NCBI GenBank assembly: GCA_021807595.1
Contig: JAKBCS010000003.1
Location: 1-64,000, forward strand
Reading direction: 5' to 3'
Origin: Planctomycetota bacterium
Lineage (GTDB): Bacteria; Planctomycetota; Planctomycetia; Gemmatales; Gemmataceae
DNA: 64,000 bases
Shown piece after piece: positions 33,299 through 42,037 of this stretch. The notes beneath the pieces were generated by a model. It ran no database searches, was not told the origin of the DNA, and saw nothing but the letters and a program-made list of their open reading frames with translations. Numbering within the stretch: position 1 is the stretch's first letter; each line of letters starts with the position of its first letter. The position numbers and the translations under genes were made by a program.

Positions 33299-35752
33299 CT
33301 ACTGGCTACTGACTACTGGAATATAAATCCGCACATAGGTTTCTTGTTGCACATAGCCCGATAACGGCGGGCGCTGAGTTTGCGTTTCGGGCAGTTCGTC
33401 GAGCCAGAGTCGCGTTGGGCTGACGCCGTCTTGGGAGATCGTCTCGGCGCGGTCGTGGCGCGGCGGGGTGCGAGCGACCAGAATCGCCTCGGCCCGGTAG
33501 CGCCGCTGCGGTCCTTCGCCGTGGGCTTGGATGCGCCAGCCGGCATCGAGAAAGCGTAATCCAAAGTTTGATCGCTGTCCTCCTCCGGCGACGCCATGAA
33601 ACAGAGCGGCACGCATGGTTTCGTGAGAAGCCAGCGACGGAGACGCGCCGCCCGACGCCGAGGGTATCTTGGCCGCGCGCGGCTGCCATATTTTCGAGGC
33701 GAACCAGTCGGCCAGCAAGTTCGGCTTCACGTCGCGCTCAAACAACGGCCCTACCTCGCGCGTCTCGCCGGGCGCGAGATCGCCGACGGCGTACCACTGT
33801 CCCTGAAAGAACAGAGCCGTTCCATGCAGTTCGCAGGGCAGCTGGTTTACCAGCGCGCCGCTCAGCGCCTTGCCGTCGCGGCTGAGGCGCAACTCCGCTT
33901 GGAAGGGCGCAGGGCGATCCTTCGATTTCCGATCCTTGAATGGGGCGCGCCACGAGGATGCGAACGCGCGCGTCGCCCATATGGGAATGGGCAACCGACG
34001 AAGTCCCCCCGCATCGGCGGTGTAATCGTAGGGCTGGCGAAAGAGGCTCTGCGACACGCTGCCAAGACTCGCTTCGGGACCGTCTGACGCGGCCAACTCC
34101 ACCGGCGGTATCGGCGCGTCGGGATCGCCCACTTCCCAAGGGCCGCCCCACTCCGGCGCGACCGGCTCCAGCCCGATCGTGTAGTTCTCGATGCGCGGGC
34201 TAAACAGCGTGAACCAGGTCCGCCCGTATATTTGCCCCGACGCGCGCGCTTCGTTTTCTGCTAAATCGATCTTGTTTATAGGCAATTCGATTTCTACTAG
34301 GTCGATCTTATTTATGCGCAATTCGTCGCCCTTAACCGAATAGGCCGTCGCATAAGCGGCCACGCTGACAATCACCACCAGTGCGGGAAAGGTGATCCAC
34401 GTCCATTCCAACCGCTTGAACACTTTTTTGAGCAACAGGTAGTCGAGCGGGCCTACAAGAACGATGTAAAACAGGACGAACAGCGCGACCCAGCCGAACG
34501 AGATGACCGGCACTTCGGGAAATGTCTCCAAGTTGCGCTTCAGATCGCCGGCCAATCCGCCTCCCGGCTCGTCGATGGGATTGGGATTGGGATTGGCGAG
34601 CGGCGCGCGGGGAGCGATCTCCTCGTGCAGTTTCTTCCAAAACGCGCTCTGGCCGTCCCAGTCGGAGAATGGCGGTGCATCCAGATCGAAGGGAACGAGT
34701 ACCACGCGCCCCAGGCCGCAACTCGATTGCAGCACGACGGGCCTGATCTCACGATCGTTGTCGGTTGGATCTTCGTGGACTAGACCGAGCATTTTCGGGC
34801 CGGATTGCACGGCAACGAGGTCGATCGCGCCAATCGGCTTCCGGCGGGGATCGGCTCCGATCCACTGTTGTAAACTCGGCAGCGCGGGGCGAGTGACTTT
34901 GCTTTCCAGCACGCCGTCCACCAAAGGTACTCGTTCCAGAAACTTGGCCGCGCTCGCTTGGTTCCGCCCCACCGAAAAGACCAATCGGCCTCCGCGGCGC
35001 ACCCAATCGAACAGGGCATCTCGCCGCGCCTGATCCATGTCGAGCAGACCTTGGGCGAACGCATCGCCGCTCGTGGTCAGTACGAGAACGTCCACCGCTT
35101 CGTAGCCGAACCAGCGATCCGGTAGGTCGGCGATTTTCTGAATCGATGCGAAGCCGGGAATTGGCTCGTTGTCGTCTTCCTCCGGGTTCTCCTTCTTGGC
35201 CGGTTCGGGTTTGACGGCGGCCTTCAGGCGAGGAAGCGGCGAACCCACGGTCAAGTACAACAACTCGCGCGGTTCGAGTATTTCTTGGTTCGCGGGATTG
35301 CGCGTCAGTTGGGAGATGGTCTGGGCGACGGAGCCGTCCGTCGTTTGTAAGGTCAGAGTGAACGTCGCTCCCGCGCTGCCGGGCCGGACGTAGGCGAAGA
35401 TCACCCGTTCGCCGTTGGCCGCCATCGCCGGCACGGGCACGCGATAGCGATACGGCGTCGCTTCGCCGTCGAGGGATTCGACGACGACGAGATAGCGCTC
35501 GCCCAGTATATCGTCGGCCCCAGCCTTGAGTGGAATTTTTACCGGCGTCCACACGCCGTCGCGCGACCGTGCGACATTCGGACCATCGGGCAGTCCGATG
35601 CGCACTCCCTCTCGGTCGATGTGCGGCGGAGCGGAGGATAGTGCGATTGAGGGCAATAATCCCATCAGCAGAAGATAACCGAACGGACGAGCGGAGGGCG
35701 CAAACTCCCCGATACGTTTTCCTTTGGTGGGTTGAAACTCACCCCTCGCCAT
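33299..35752 (-). CDS. Large membrane protein, probable partner of the ABC ATPase
   Basis: 817 aa from ATG 35752; the longer ORF reads back through the mazG-like gene. A hydrophobic N-terminal segment (PFGYLLLMGLLPSIALSSAPP) acts as signal or anchor. A long extracytoplasmic region follows, then two membrane helices in the middle (VISFGWVALFVLFYIVLVGPLDYLLL and WITFPALVVIVSVAAYATAYSV), then another soluble region. The layout resembles auxiliary proteins coded next to ABC-2 exporters in planctomycetes, with an amidotransferase-like region (WVRRGGRLVFSVG). No catalytic motif is clear. An internal 36-bp duplication encodes RINKIDLVEIE/PINKIDLAENE. The gene ends in TAGTCAG-like repeats. Confidence 0.7.
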   Translation of the reverse strand: MARGEFQPTKGKRIGEFAPSARPFGYLLLMGLLPSIALSSAPPHIDREGVRIGLPDGPNVARSRDGVWTPVKIPLKAGADDILGERYLVVVESLDGEATPYRYRVPVPAMAANGERVIFAYVRPGSAGATFTLTLQTTDGSVAQTISQLTRNPANQEILEPRELLYLTVGSPLPRLKAAVKPEPAKKENPEEDDNEPIPGFASIQKIADLPDRWFGYEAVDVLVLTTSGDAFAQGLLDMDQARRDALFDWVRRGGRLVFSVGRNQASAAKFLERVPLVDGVLESKVTRPALPSLQQWIGADPRRKPIGAIDLVAVQSGPKMLGLVHEDPTDNDREIRPVVLQSSCGLGRVVLVPFDLDAPPFSDWDGQSAFWKKLHEEIAPRAPLANPNPNPIDEPGGGLAGDLKRNLETFPEVPVISFGWVALFVLFYIVLVGPLDYLLLKKVFKRLEWTWITFPALVVIVSVAAYATAYSVKGDELRINKIDLVEIELPINKIDLAENEARASGQIYGRTWFTLFSPRIENYTIGLEPVAPEWGGPWEVGDPDAPIPPVELAASDGPEASLGSVSQSLFRQPYDYTADAGGLRRLPIPIWATRAFASSWRAPFKDRKSKDRPAPFQAELRLSRDGKALSGALVNQLPCELHGTALFFQGQWYAVGDLAPGETREVGPLFERDVKPNLLADWFASKIWQPRAAKIPSASGGASPSLASHETMRAALFHGVAGGGQRSNFGLRFLDAGWRIQAHGEGPQRRYRAEAILVARTPPRHDRAETISQDGVSPTRLWLDELPETQTQRPPLSGYVQQETYVRIYIPVVSSQ

Positions 35753-35769
35753 TGTCCCATCGGTTGCCT

Positions 35770-36069
35770 TCACGGTTTCTCCATCCGATCGCAGGCACAG
35801 GGACTGTGACGGCATCCGGGGCAGCCCTCCCCGTACTTCGCCTGCACCGCTGACGCAAGATCGACACCGGCGATATTGGCCAACGTGGCCAGCCAAGCCA
35901 ACACATCGGCGAATTCGGCGGCACGCTCCTCGTCGCTGCCACTCCGCAACGCCGCCGACAACTCGCCCACTTCCTCCATGAACCACATGAACGTACCCTC
36001 GACGCCGCGCCGGCGATCCTTGGCGTCATAGGTATTACGGATGATGTCCTGCAATTGTTGGATGTTCAC
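35770..36069 (-). CDS. MazG-like nucleotide pyrophosphohydrolase
   Basis: 99 aa from GTG 36069 (VNIQQLQDIIRNTYDAKDRRRG), chosen because relatives start here; a TTG at 36147 would add 26 residues. The all-alpha NTP-PPase motif GTFMWFMEEVGELSAALR (the EExxE of MazG) and EFADVLAWLATLANIAGVDL (the ExxD) are present. The C-terminal GCPGCRHSPCACD cysteine cluster is seen in a subgroup and could bind zinc. The enzyme would hydrolyse non-canonical or excess NTPs. It ends 17 bases before the membrane-protein start, suggesting one operon with the ABC genes. The 400 bases upstream, to the esterase gene, hold nothing recognisable. Confidence 0.85.
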   Translation of the reverse strand: MNIQQLQDIIRNTYDAKDRRRGVEGTFMWFMEEVGELSAALRSGSDEERAAEFADVLAWLATLANIAGVDLASAVQAKYGEGCPGCRHSPCACDRMEKP

Positions 36070-36469
36070 GATTTTTTTGCTGGATTCGAGGAGTGGGAAT
36101 CCCGAGCCGCCGTGTTCAGTGTAGGACACGAGCGCCGCGCTCGACAAGAGGAGGCCGACTCACAAAGTTGCAATAAGGGCTTGGCACGGATCGACTTTCC
36201 GAATGCGGAGTCTGGAGCGAGGCCCTCCACGGCGGGCCTGCGAAGTATCCGAAGAACCCATTGCAATTCTTATCCAGGGCGTCGAGGAAGCGGTACGTGC
36301 TTTCGCCGTTCGAGTGTAGCCTGCTGGGATTGAACGCGATCGAGCGATCCTCGACGGGGCGAGTATCGATCGGTCCCTGATCGATGCGGAGGCGGGCGAA
36401 TAGATTAGCTTGAGGTTTCAGGGTGCCATCGGAGTACCCGCAATATCCCAACTTTGCCAAGAGGTCTTC

Positions 36470-37555
36470 ATGTATAAGCGAATCACCTTCCTTCTGATCG
36501 CGGCTCTCACAGGCTCCGTCTTGTTGGCCGCTCCAGTGCGCAAGTACGACGACAAAGGAACCCCACCCTTCAAAGTACTGAAAGAGGGTGAGCATCCACC
36601 GCTGGATGCCTACGACAATTTCGTCATCGGGCCGAAGTATGTGCCTGCGCCGGAGCGCAAAGTGGTCGAGGACGTTCCTAAAGGGAAGGTGGAGCAGTTC
36701 ACCATCGACTCGAAGGAAACCAAGCTCTTCAATCCCGGCATTGCTCGCAAGCAGTTCGGCAAGGTGGACCCGGACAACCCGAAGACGCTGATCGTCGAGA
36801 CCCACAAGATCGACTACAAGCGCAGGGTCGGAGTGTACATTCCCGCGCAATACAAGGAAGGTACCGAAGCGCCGTTCATGGTGGTCCACGACGGCCCCGG
36901 CTTGGGGATGAAGACCATCCTCGACAACCTGATCGCCCAGAAGCGGATTCCTCCCCTCATCGTCATTTCCATTGCCAACGGCGGCGGCGACGCCCAGGGG
37001 CACGAGCGCGGCAAAGAATACGACAACATGAACGGCGACTACGCCGAGTACATCGAAACGGAAGTGTTGCCGCGCGTGGAGAAAAACTACAAGGTGAAGC
37101 TGACGAAAGACCCCGATGGCCGCGCGGCGATGGGCATCAGTTCCGGCGGTTCGGCGGCGCTCATCATGGCCTGGTTTCGCAACGATCTCTATCACCGCGT
37201 GCTGACCATATCGGGCACATTCGTGAATCAAGCGTGGCCGTTCGATCCGAAGTATCCCGACGGCGCATGGGGCTTCCACGAAACGCTCATTCCCAACAAC
37301 CCGAAGAAGCCTCTCCGCATTTTCCTCTCCGTGGGCGATTCGGACTTGCTCAACCCCAACGTCATGCGCGACGGCATGCACGACTGGGTGGAGGCCAATC
37401 ATCGCATGGCCAAGGTGCTGAAGGCCAAAGGTTACGAATATCAGTATCTGTTTTGTCGCGGTGCCGGTCACGGCGTCGGCAACGCCCAGTCGCAGTTTCT
37501 CCCGCACGCCATCGAATGGGTCTGGAAAGGCTACACGGCGAAGGAAGGCAAGTAG
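36470..37555 (+). CDS. Exported esterase of the enterochelin esterase/EstD type
   Basis: 361 aa from ATG 36470, preceded by AAGAGG. Signal peptide MYKRITFLLIAALTGSVLLA. The alpha/beta-hydrolase part shows IDYKRRVGVYIPAQYKEG, PFMVVHDGPG (oxyanion region), the nucleophile elbow AMGISSGGSAAL (GxSxGG), the acid around FLSVGDSDLL and the histidine in CRGAGHGVGNAQ. This is the Esterase-D family, which includes enterochelin esterases and feruloyl esterases. An extracellular carbohydrate-ester substrate is plausible but not shown. Confidence 0.88.
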   Translation: MYKRITFLLIAALTGSVLLAAPVRKYDDKGTPPFKVLKEGEHPPLDAYDNFVIGPKYVPAPERKVVEDVPKGKVEQFTIDSKETKLFNPGIARKQFGKVDPDNPKTLIVETHKIDYKRRVGVYIPAQYKEGTEAPFMVVHDGPGLGMKTILDNLIAQKRIPPLIVISIANGGGDAQGHERGKEYDNMNGDYAEYIETEVLPRVEKNYKVKLTKDPDGRAAMGISSGGSAALIMAWFRNDLYHRVLTISGTFVNQAWPFDPKYPDGAWGFHETLIPNNPKKPLRIFLSVGDSDLLNPNVMRDGMHDWVEANHRMAKVLKAKGYEYQYLFCRGAGHGVGNAQSQFLPHAIEWVWKGYTAKEGK

Positions 37556-37621
37556 CCTTCAGCGGCTCGGTTCCACGCTCGCCCACCTTCTCGCCCCCTG
37601 GCCGAACCCTCGCGGTTGGAG

Positions 37622-39505
37622 TCAGTGTTCTTGGGAGACGATTTGTCGCAATTCGATCTGATAGCAACTCGTCGTGCCGTTGCCGGTGAAGAGCGAGCGC
37701 GAGTCGGGGGCGAAGGATAGTGCCTTGATTTGCGTGTCCAGTTCCATCCAGCCGCGCGAATCGCCGGTGTAGGCATCCCACAGACGCAGGGCGCGGTCGT
37801 CGCCGCCGGAAGCGAGCCAGCGTCCGTCGGGACTGTAGGCGACACAGGTAACGGCGTCGAGAGGTCCGGTCAGCTCAGCCGCCTGTTGCTGAGAGTCCAC
37901 GTCCCAAACGATGACGCTTTGCGTCAGAGTGGCCGCGGCGAGGTGTTGGCCGGACGGATGGAACGAGAGGCTGCTCGTTCCGCCGGGAAGAATGGCGAGC
38001 GGCTGGCGTGCATGGAGATCCCAGAGGACGACGCGGCCTTCGGGACCGCGCGGAGCCAGCCAGTTGATGCCGCCGATAGCCAACAACCGCCCTTGGGGGT
38101 GAAAGGCCAACGCCTCGACGCTGCACCCGGAAACGGCGTCGGGAATCAAAAACGGTTCGCCGTCCGGCACGGTCCACAACCAGACATCGCTGCAGCGCAC
38201 TCCCGCCGAGGCCAAGAGATTGGAATCCGGATGAAACGCCAGAACAGTGATCGGCGCGGCTTGGCCGACGAAGCAGCGTTCGCGTCGTCCGTCGTCAGCT
38301 TGCCACAGCCATAGTGTCTCGCGGTCGGCCTCCGGGCCTTCCGGCGATGCCAGGCTCCCAGCGTACCAGCGTCCGTCCGCGCTCGCGGTGAAGGCGCGCA
38401 ACGGCTCGTTGCCTTCCAACTCGATGATCTGCTCGGTTGTGGCCGTACTCCAAACCCGCAACGGCGAACCGGCGGCAAGACCCGCCAACCGTTTGCCGTC
38501 ACCACTCACCGTAACGCAGGTTCGCGCCAACAGCGGATCGATGGCCGGGGGGAGCAGCGTATCGCTGGCGGAATCCCAAACGTGGATGACGCATCCCGCA
38601 CCGGCCGAGGCCAACGATTGACCGTCGAGGCTAAACGCCAGGCAGCGAATCTCACGAGCATGATCGCGGCGCACGGTAAGGGTTTGATAGCTTTGCGTAT
38701 CCCACAGATGAACGCTGGGGGAGGAATCGGCGCAGGCGAGTAGGCGTCCGTGCGACGCGAAGGCCAGCGCCTGTAGCTGTCCTTCGTGGCTGTTGAGCAA
38801 AATGAGAGGTACGGCGGCCTGCGTATCCCACACGCGGGCGGTGGCGTCCCATCCTGCGGAAACGAGGCGTCGTCCGTCGGGATGCCAGGCCATCGCCGGG
38901 ATGCGGTCGGTATGTCCGAGCAGGCAGCCGAGCATCTCGCTCGTGACGACATCCCACAGGTAGATGCTGCGATCCTCGGTGGCGACGGCAATTTTTCTGC
39001 CGTCCAGGCTGAAGGCCAGTGCGCTGACGGCCGATGGAGGAGCGGCGTTCGAGGGAGAGATTGGTCCGTGCAGTTCGTAGGCCAAGCGTCCGCCGACGTA
39101 ATCCCACAAACGGACGATGCCGTCGTCGTGACCACTGGCCAAAAGCAAGCCGCTCGACTGAAACGCCAATGCCGTCACCCACGAGCGTTGCGGCCAACAC
39201 GCCGTCAGTTCGCCGTTGTGCGTCTCCCAAAGGCAAACCTCATCGCTGCCGGCGGCGAGATAGTGGGCCGAACTGCTGAAGCACCATACCGAGGCCGGGT
39301 CGGCCAACTCGTGCCAGCCGATCTGTCGCCGAGTGTCCAAATCCCAATGCCGCAGCACGCCCGGTTCCTCGACCGACCACAAACTGCCGTCCGGCGCGAA
39401 GCGCAGCGCCAACAGTTCGCCGTCGGTATGGAACGGACGCGCGCCGAAGATACGATGAGGTAAGGAGGAACCCAACGGAGCGGAAGAATCGGTCAACGCA
39501 ATCAT
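37622..39505 (-). CDS. Cytoplasmic 14-repeat WD40 protein
   Basis: 627 aa without signal peptide or membrane helix. By eye there are 14 WD40 units from HTDGELLALRFAPDGSLWSVEEPGVLRHWD to TQIKALSFAPDSRSLFTG, with typical ends such as DDGIVRLWDYVGG, WDATARVWDTQ, SPSVHLWDTQ and DDRALRLWDAYTGD. Fourteen units would form two seven-bladed propellers and fill almost the whole protein. It carries no enzymatic domain and is a likely interaction scaffold. It is transcribed alone. The stop codon lies 66 bases after the convergent esterase gene. Confidence 0.87.
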   Translation of the reverse strand: MIALTDSSAPLGSSLPHRIFGARPFHTDGELLALRFAPDGSLWSVEEPGVLRHWDLDTRRQIGWHELADPASVWCFSSSAHYLAAGSDEVCLWETHNGELTACWPQRSWVTALAFQSSGLLLASGHDDGIVRLWDYVGGRLAYELHGPISPSNAAPPSAVSALAFSLDGRKIAVATEDRSIYLWDVVTSEMLGCLLGHTDRIPAMAWHPDGRRLVSAGWDATARVWDTQAAVPLILLNSHEGQLQALAFASHGRLLACADSSPSVHLWDTQSYQTLTVRRDHAREIRCLAFSLDGQSLASAGAGCVIHVWDSASDTLLPPAIDPLLARTCVTVSGDGKRLAGLAAGSPLRVWSTATTEQIIELEGNEPLRAFTASADGRWYAGSLASPEGPEADRETLWLWQADDGRRERCFVGQAAPITVLAFHPDSNLLASAGVRCSDVWLWTVPDGEPFLIPDAVSGCSVEALAFHPQGRLLAIGGINWLAPRGPEGRVVLWDLHARQPLAILPGGTSSLSFHPSGQHLAAATLTQSVIVWDVDSQQQAAELTGPLDAVTCVAYSPDGRWLASGGDDRALRLWDAYTGDSRGWMELDTQIKALSFAPDSRSLFTGNGTTSCYQIELRQIVSQEH

Positions 39506-39539
39506 GTCCTAACTTTACACCAAATTTTACTGGCGTGTC

Positions 39540-39560
39540 GTACAAAGTACGAAGTACAAA
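39540..39560. repeat. Three tandem GTACRAA heptamers
   Basis: GTACAAA GTACGAA GTACAAA occur in direct tandem in the 136-base gap between the divergent WD40 gene and thiL. Like the TAGTCRG array at 33205, the unit is 7 bp and lies just upstream of start codons. A small hairpin (AAGGATG...CATCCTT, 39582-39600) follows. Confidence 0.6.
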
Positions 39561-39641
39561 TGAAGGAACGCCCCAACGGACAAGGATGACGGCCATCCTT
39601 AAGCCGCTGCGCGTTTATTTCTTCGGGATGGAACGATAGGG

Positions 39642-40577
39642 ATGGGCGAATTCGCCTTTATCGACTGGCTGCGCCAACGAACGCCTTCCGCCGAGCGCGT
39701 TCTGTTGGGGCCGGGGGACGACACCGCCGTCTTACGCTGGCCGAGCGGAGCGGATTGTCTGGTCACGACGGATATGCTGCTGGAAGGCAGTTGTTTTCGG
39801 CTCGCCGAGACGCATCCCGGTTCCGCGGGAGCGGGTACGGCCCGGCAGATCGGGCGCAAAGCGCTAGCTGTCAATCTGAGCGACATCGCCGCCATGGCTG
39901 GCATTCCGCGAGCCGCCGTCGTCAGCGTCGGTCTGCCGCGCCGAGGCGGACGATCGTTGGCCGAACAGCTATACTTAGGGATGCGCGAGATGGCCGATGC
40001 CTACGACACGGCCATTGTGGGCGGCGATACCAACAGTTGGGATGGCCCCCTCGTCATCAACGTCGCGCTCCTGGGCGAGACGACGCCCCGAGGCGCGGTC
40101 AGTCGCAAGGGCGCGCGGCCCGGCGACGCACTGATTGTGACGGGGCCGTTGGGCGGGAGCATCCTGGGTAAGCACTTAGACTTCACGCCGCGCGTCCAAG
40201 AAGCGTTGGCTCTGCACGCCGCCGTCGATTTGCACGCCGCCATCGACATCAGCGATGGTCTCGCCGCCGATGTCGCCCACCTGTGCCAAGAGAGCGGCTG
40301 CGGCATCGCCCTCCGCGCCGAATCCATCCCCATCGCCGACGCCGCTCGTGCGATGCCGGATAAACGCACGGCTTTGGAACACGCTCTTGGCGATGGCGAA
40401 GACTTTGAGCTGGTCTTCGCTGTTTCACCCGCCGACGCCGCAACGCTGTTACGCTCTCCACCGATTCCTGGATTGACCGTCATCGGAGAGTGCCTCGCCG
40501 AACCGGGGCTATGGCTGGAAAAGGACGGCCAACGCCTACCCCTGCCTACGCTGGGATATGTACACGAGCTGGAATAA
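39642..40577 (+). CDS. thiL: Thiamine-monophosphate kinase
   Basis: 311 aa. The ThiL/PurM-type N-terminus MGEFAFIDWLR is followed by LLGPGDDTAVLRW (metal/ATP loop), DMLLEGSCF, the RKALAVNLSDIAAMAGIPRAAVVSVGLPR stretch, VGGDTNS, AIDISDGLAADVAHLCQESGCG and GDGEDFELVFAV. All are family hallmarks. It phosphorylates thiamine monophosphate to the diphosphate cofactor using ATP. That cofactor is required by the E1 enzyme at 61 kb, but the genes are not linked. No TPP riboswitch was recognised upstream. Confidence 0.95.
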   Translation: MGEFAFIDWLRQRTPSAERVLLGPGDDTAVLRWPSGADCLVTTDMLLEGSCFRLAETHPGSAGAGTARQIGRKALAVNLSDIAAMAGIPRAAVVSVGLPRRGGRSLAEQLYLGMREMADAYDTAIVGGDTNSWDGPLVINVALLGETTPRGAVSRKGARPGDALIVTGPLGGSILGKHLDFTPRVQEALALHAAVDLHAAIDISDGLAADVAHLCQESGCGIALRAESIPIADAARAMPDKRTALEHALGDGEDFELVFAVSPADAATLLRSPPIPGLTVIGECLAEPGLWLEKDGQRLPLPTLGYVHELE

Positions 40578-40669
40578 ATTGGGTTAGCCTCGAGGCGGAC
40601 GGTTCGCGCTCCGCTTCGCGTCGCGGCTAATCGCACCCATGTTGCTACCCAATCTTAGGAGTGAATCGA

Positions 40670-41929
40670 ATGCGTCTTCCAATTCTCACGTTGACTGCTC
40701 TCGCATGGTTTGGCGGCCTCGTTCGTGCCGATAACTGGCCCGGCTGGCGCGGACCAAACGGGGATGGTCTCTCCCACGAGAAGAACCTCCCGCGAACGTG
40801 GAGCGAGAAAGAGAACGTCCGTTGGAAGACGCCCATTCCCGGCAAGGGACATTCCTCGCCCATCGTGTGGGGAGATCGAGTCTTTGTGACCACCTGCCTC
40901 GAAGAGAAGGGCGAGCGCGTGCTGATCTGTCTCGATCGCCGCGATGGTTCCATTGTCTGGCAGCGCGTCGTGCTGACCGCCAAACTCGAAAAGAAGCATC
41001 CGCTCAACAGCTTCGCCAGCGCCACGCCCGTCACCGACGGCGAACACGTCTGGGCCGCCTTCCTCGCTTATCCCGAAATGCAGGTGGCCTGCTACGACTT
41101 CAAGGGCAATAAAGTCTGGGCACGCTCGCCCGGCAAACTACTCTCAGTCCACGGCTTTTGTAGTTCGCCGATCTTGCACAAAGGTCTCGTCATCCTCAAT
41201 GGCGATCAAGACGCCAAGGCGTATCTGGTCGCATTAGACAAAAAAACCGGCGAAGAACGCTGGCGCGTCGACCGGCCCAATCGCACGCGCTCCTACTGCA
41301 CGCCCATCCTCATCCACGCCAAGAAGAGACCGGAGGTGACGCAACTCGTTCTCAGCGGCAGCAAATCGGTCACCGCCTACGACGCCGACAACGGTAAGCC
41401 GCTGTGGATTCTCGACGGTCCCACGGAACAGTATGTGGCGAGTCTGGTGTATCTCGACGACATTCTTTTCCTGACGACGGGCTTTCCCGAATACCACCTG
41501 ATGGGTCTCAGCCCCGAAGGCGAGGGGAACATCACGAAAAGCAGATACGTCCGCTGGCACATTCCACACAAGATCAATGGCCGCGACGGTGCGTCCTACG
41601 TCCCTTCACCGATTGCCGCCGGAGGCCATTTCTACGTCGCCTCGGATACCGGGTTTCTGAGTTGTTTGGAGCCACAGAATGGGAACCGGCTGTGGAAAAA
41701 GAAACTGGCGCGGCACATCAGCGCCTCGCCCGTGTTGGCGGATGGATACCTTTATTTTGTGGACGACGACGGTATCGCTTACGTTCTGAAGGCGAACGCC
41801 GAGTTCGACGTGATTCACAAAAATAAGCTGAACGACGAGTGCTACGCCTCCCCTGCCATCTCGGAGGGACAGATTTTCCTTCGCGGTTTACACAATCTGT
41901 ATTGCATCGGCGCGCATTCGGGCAAATGA
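40670..41929 (+). CDS. Secreted PQQ-like beta-propeller protein
   Basis: 419 aa from ATG 40670, with AGGAG 8 bases upstream; the GTG at 40661 overlaps that site. Signal peptide MRLPILTLTALAWFGGLVRA, then DNWPGWRGPNGDGLSHEKNLPRTWSEKENVRWKTPIPGKGHSSPIVWGDRVF. Propeller units such as LDRRDGSIVWQRVV, LDKKTGEERWRVDRPNRTR, YDADNGKPLWILDGP and LEPQNGNRLWKKKLARHISASP follow. It is a paralogue of the protein at 3614 with the same length and order of units. Probably an extracytoplasmic scaffold; no partner is evident. Confidence 0.86.
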   Translation: MRLPILTLTALAWFGGLVRADNWPGWRGPNGDGLSHEKNLPRTWSEKENVRWKTPIPGKGHSSPIVWGDRVFVTTCLEEKGERVLICLDRRDGSIVWQRVVLTAKLEKKHPLNSFASATPVTDGEHVWAAFLAYPEMQVACYDFKGNKVWARSPGKLLSVHGFCSSPILHKGLVILNGDQDAKAYLVALDKKTGEERWRVDRPNRTRSYCTPILIHAKKRPEVTQLVLSGSKSVTAYDADNGKPLWILDGPTEQYVASLVYLDDILFLTTGFPEYHLMGLSPEGEGNITKSRYVRWHIPHKINGRDGASYVPSPIAAGGHFYVASDTGFLSCLEPQNGNRLWKKKLARHISASPVLADGYLYFVDDDGIAYVLKANAEFDVIHKNKLNDECYASPAISEGQIFLRGLHNLYCIGAHSGK

Positions 41930-41989
41930 ACCTCCTGCGCTCTCGATCCGCATTTCCTTCCCTCTCGGCGATTCGCCCTCGTCGCCTGG

Positions 41990-42026
41990 ACGGTTCGTCT
42001 CGCATGGCGTGGCCATGCGAGACCGT
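41990..42026. terminator. Hairpin between convergent genes
   Basis: TCTCGCATGG (41998-42007) pairs exactly with CCATGCGAGA (42013-42022) around CGTGG, and outer ACGG/CCGT bases can extend it. It lies between the PQQ-propeller gene and the convergent WD40 gene. There is no T-run, so its role as terminator is inference from position. Confidence 0.4.
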
Positions 42027-42037
42027 TGGATGAGAGA

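Noticed and set aside
36116-37507. 463-aa minus-strand ORF opposite the esterase
   Set aside because: Antisense shadow of the esterase gene.
39506-39641. TPP riboswitch upstream of thiL
   Set aside because: The conserved CTGAGA and ACCTGATCTGG-type boxes are missing.
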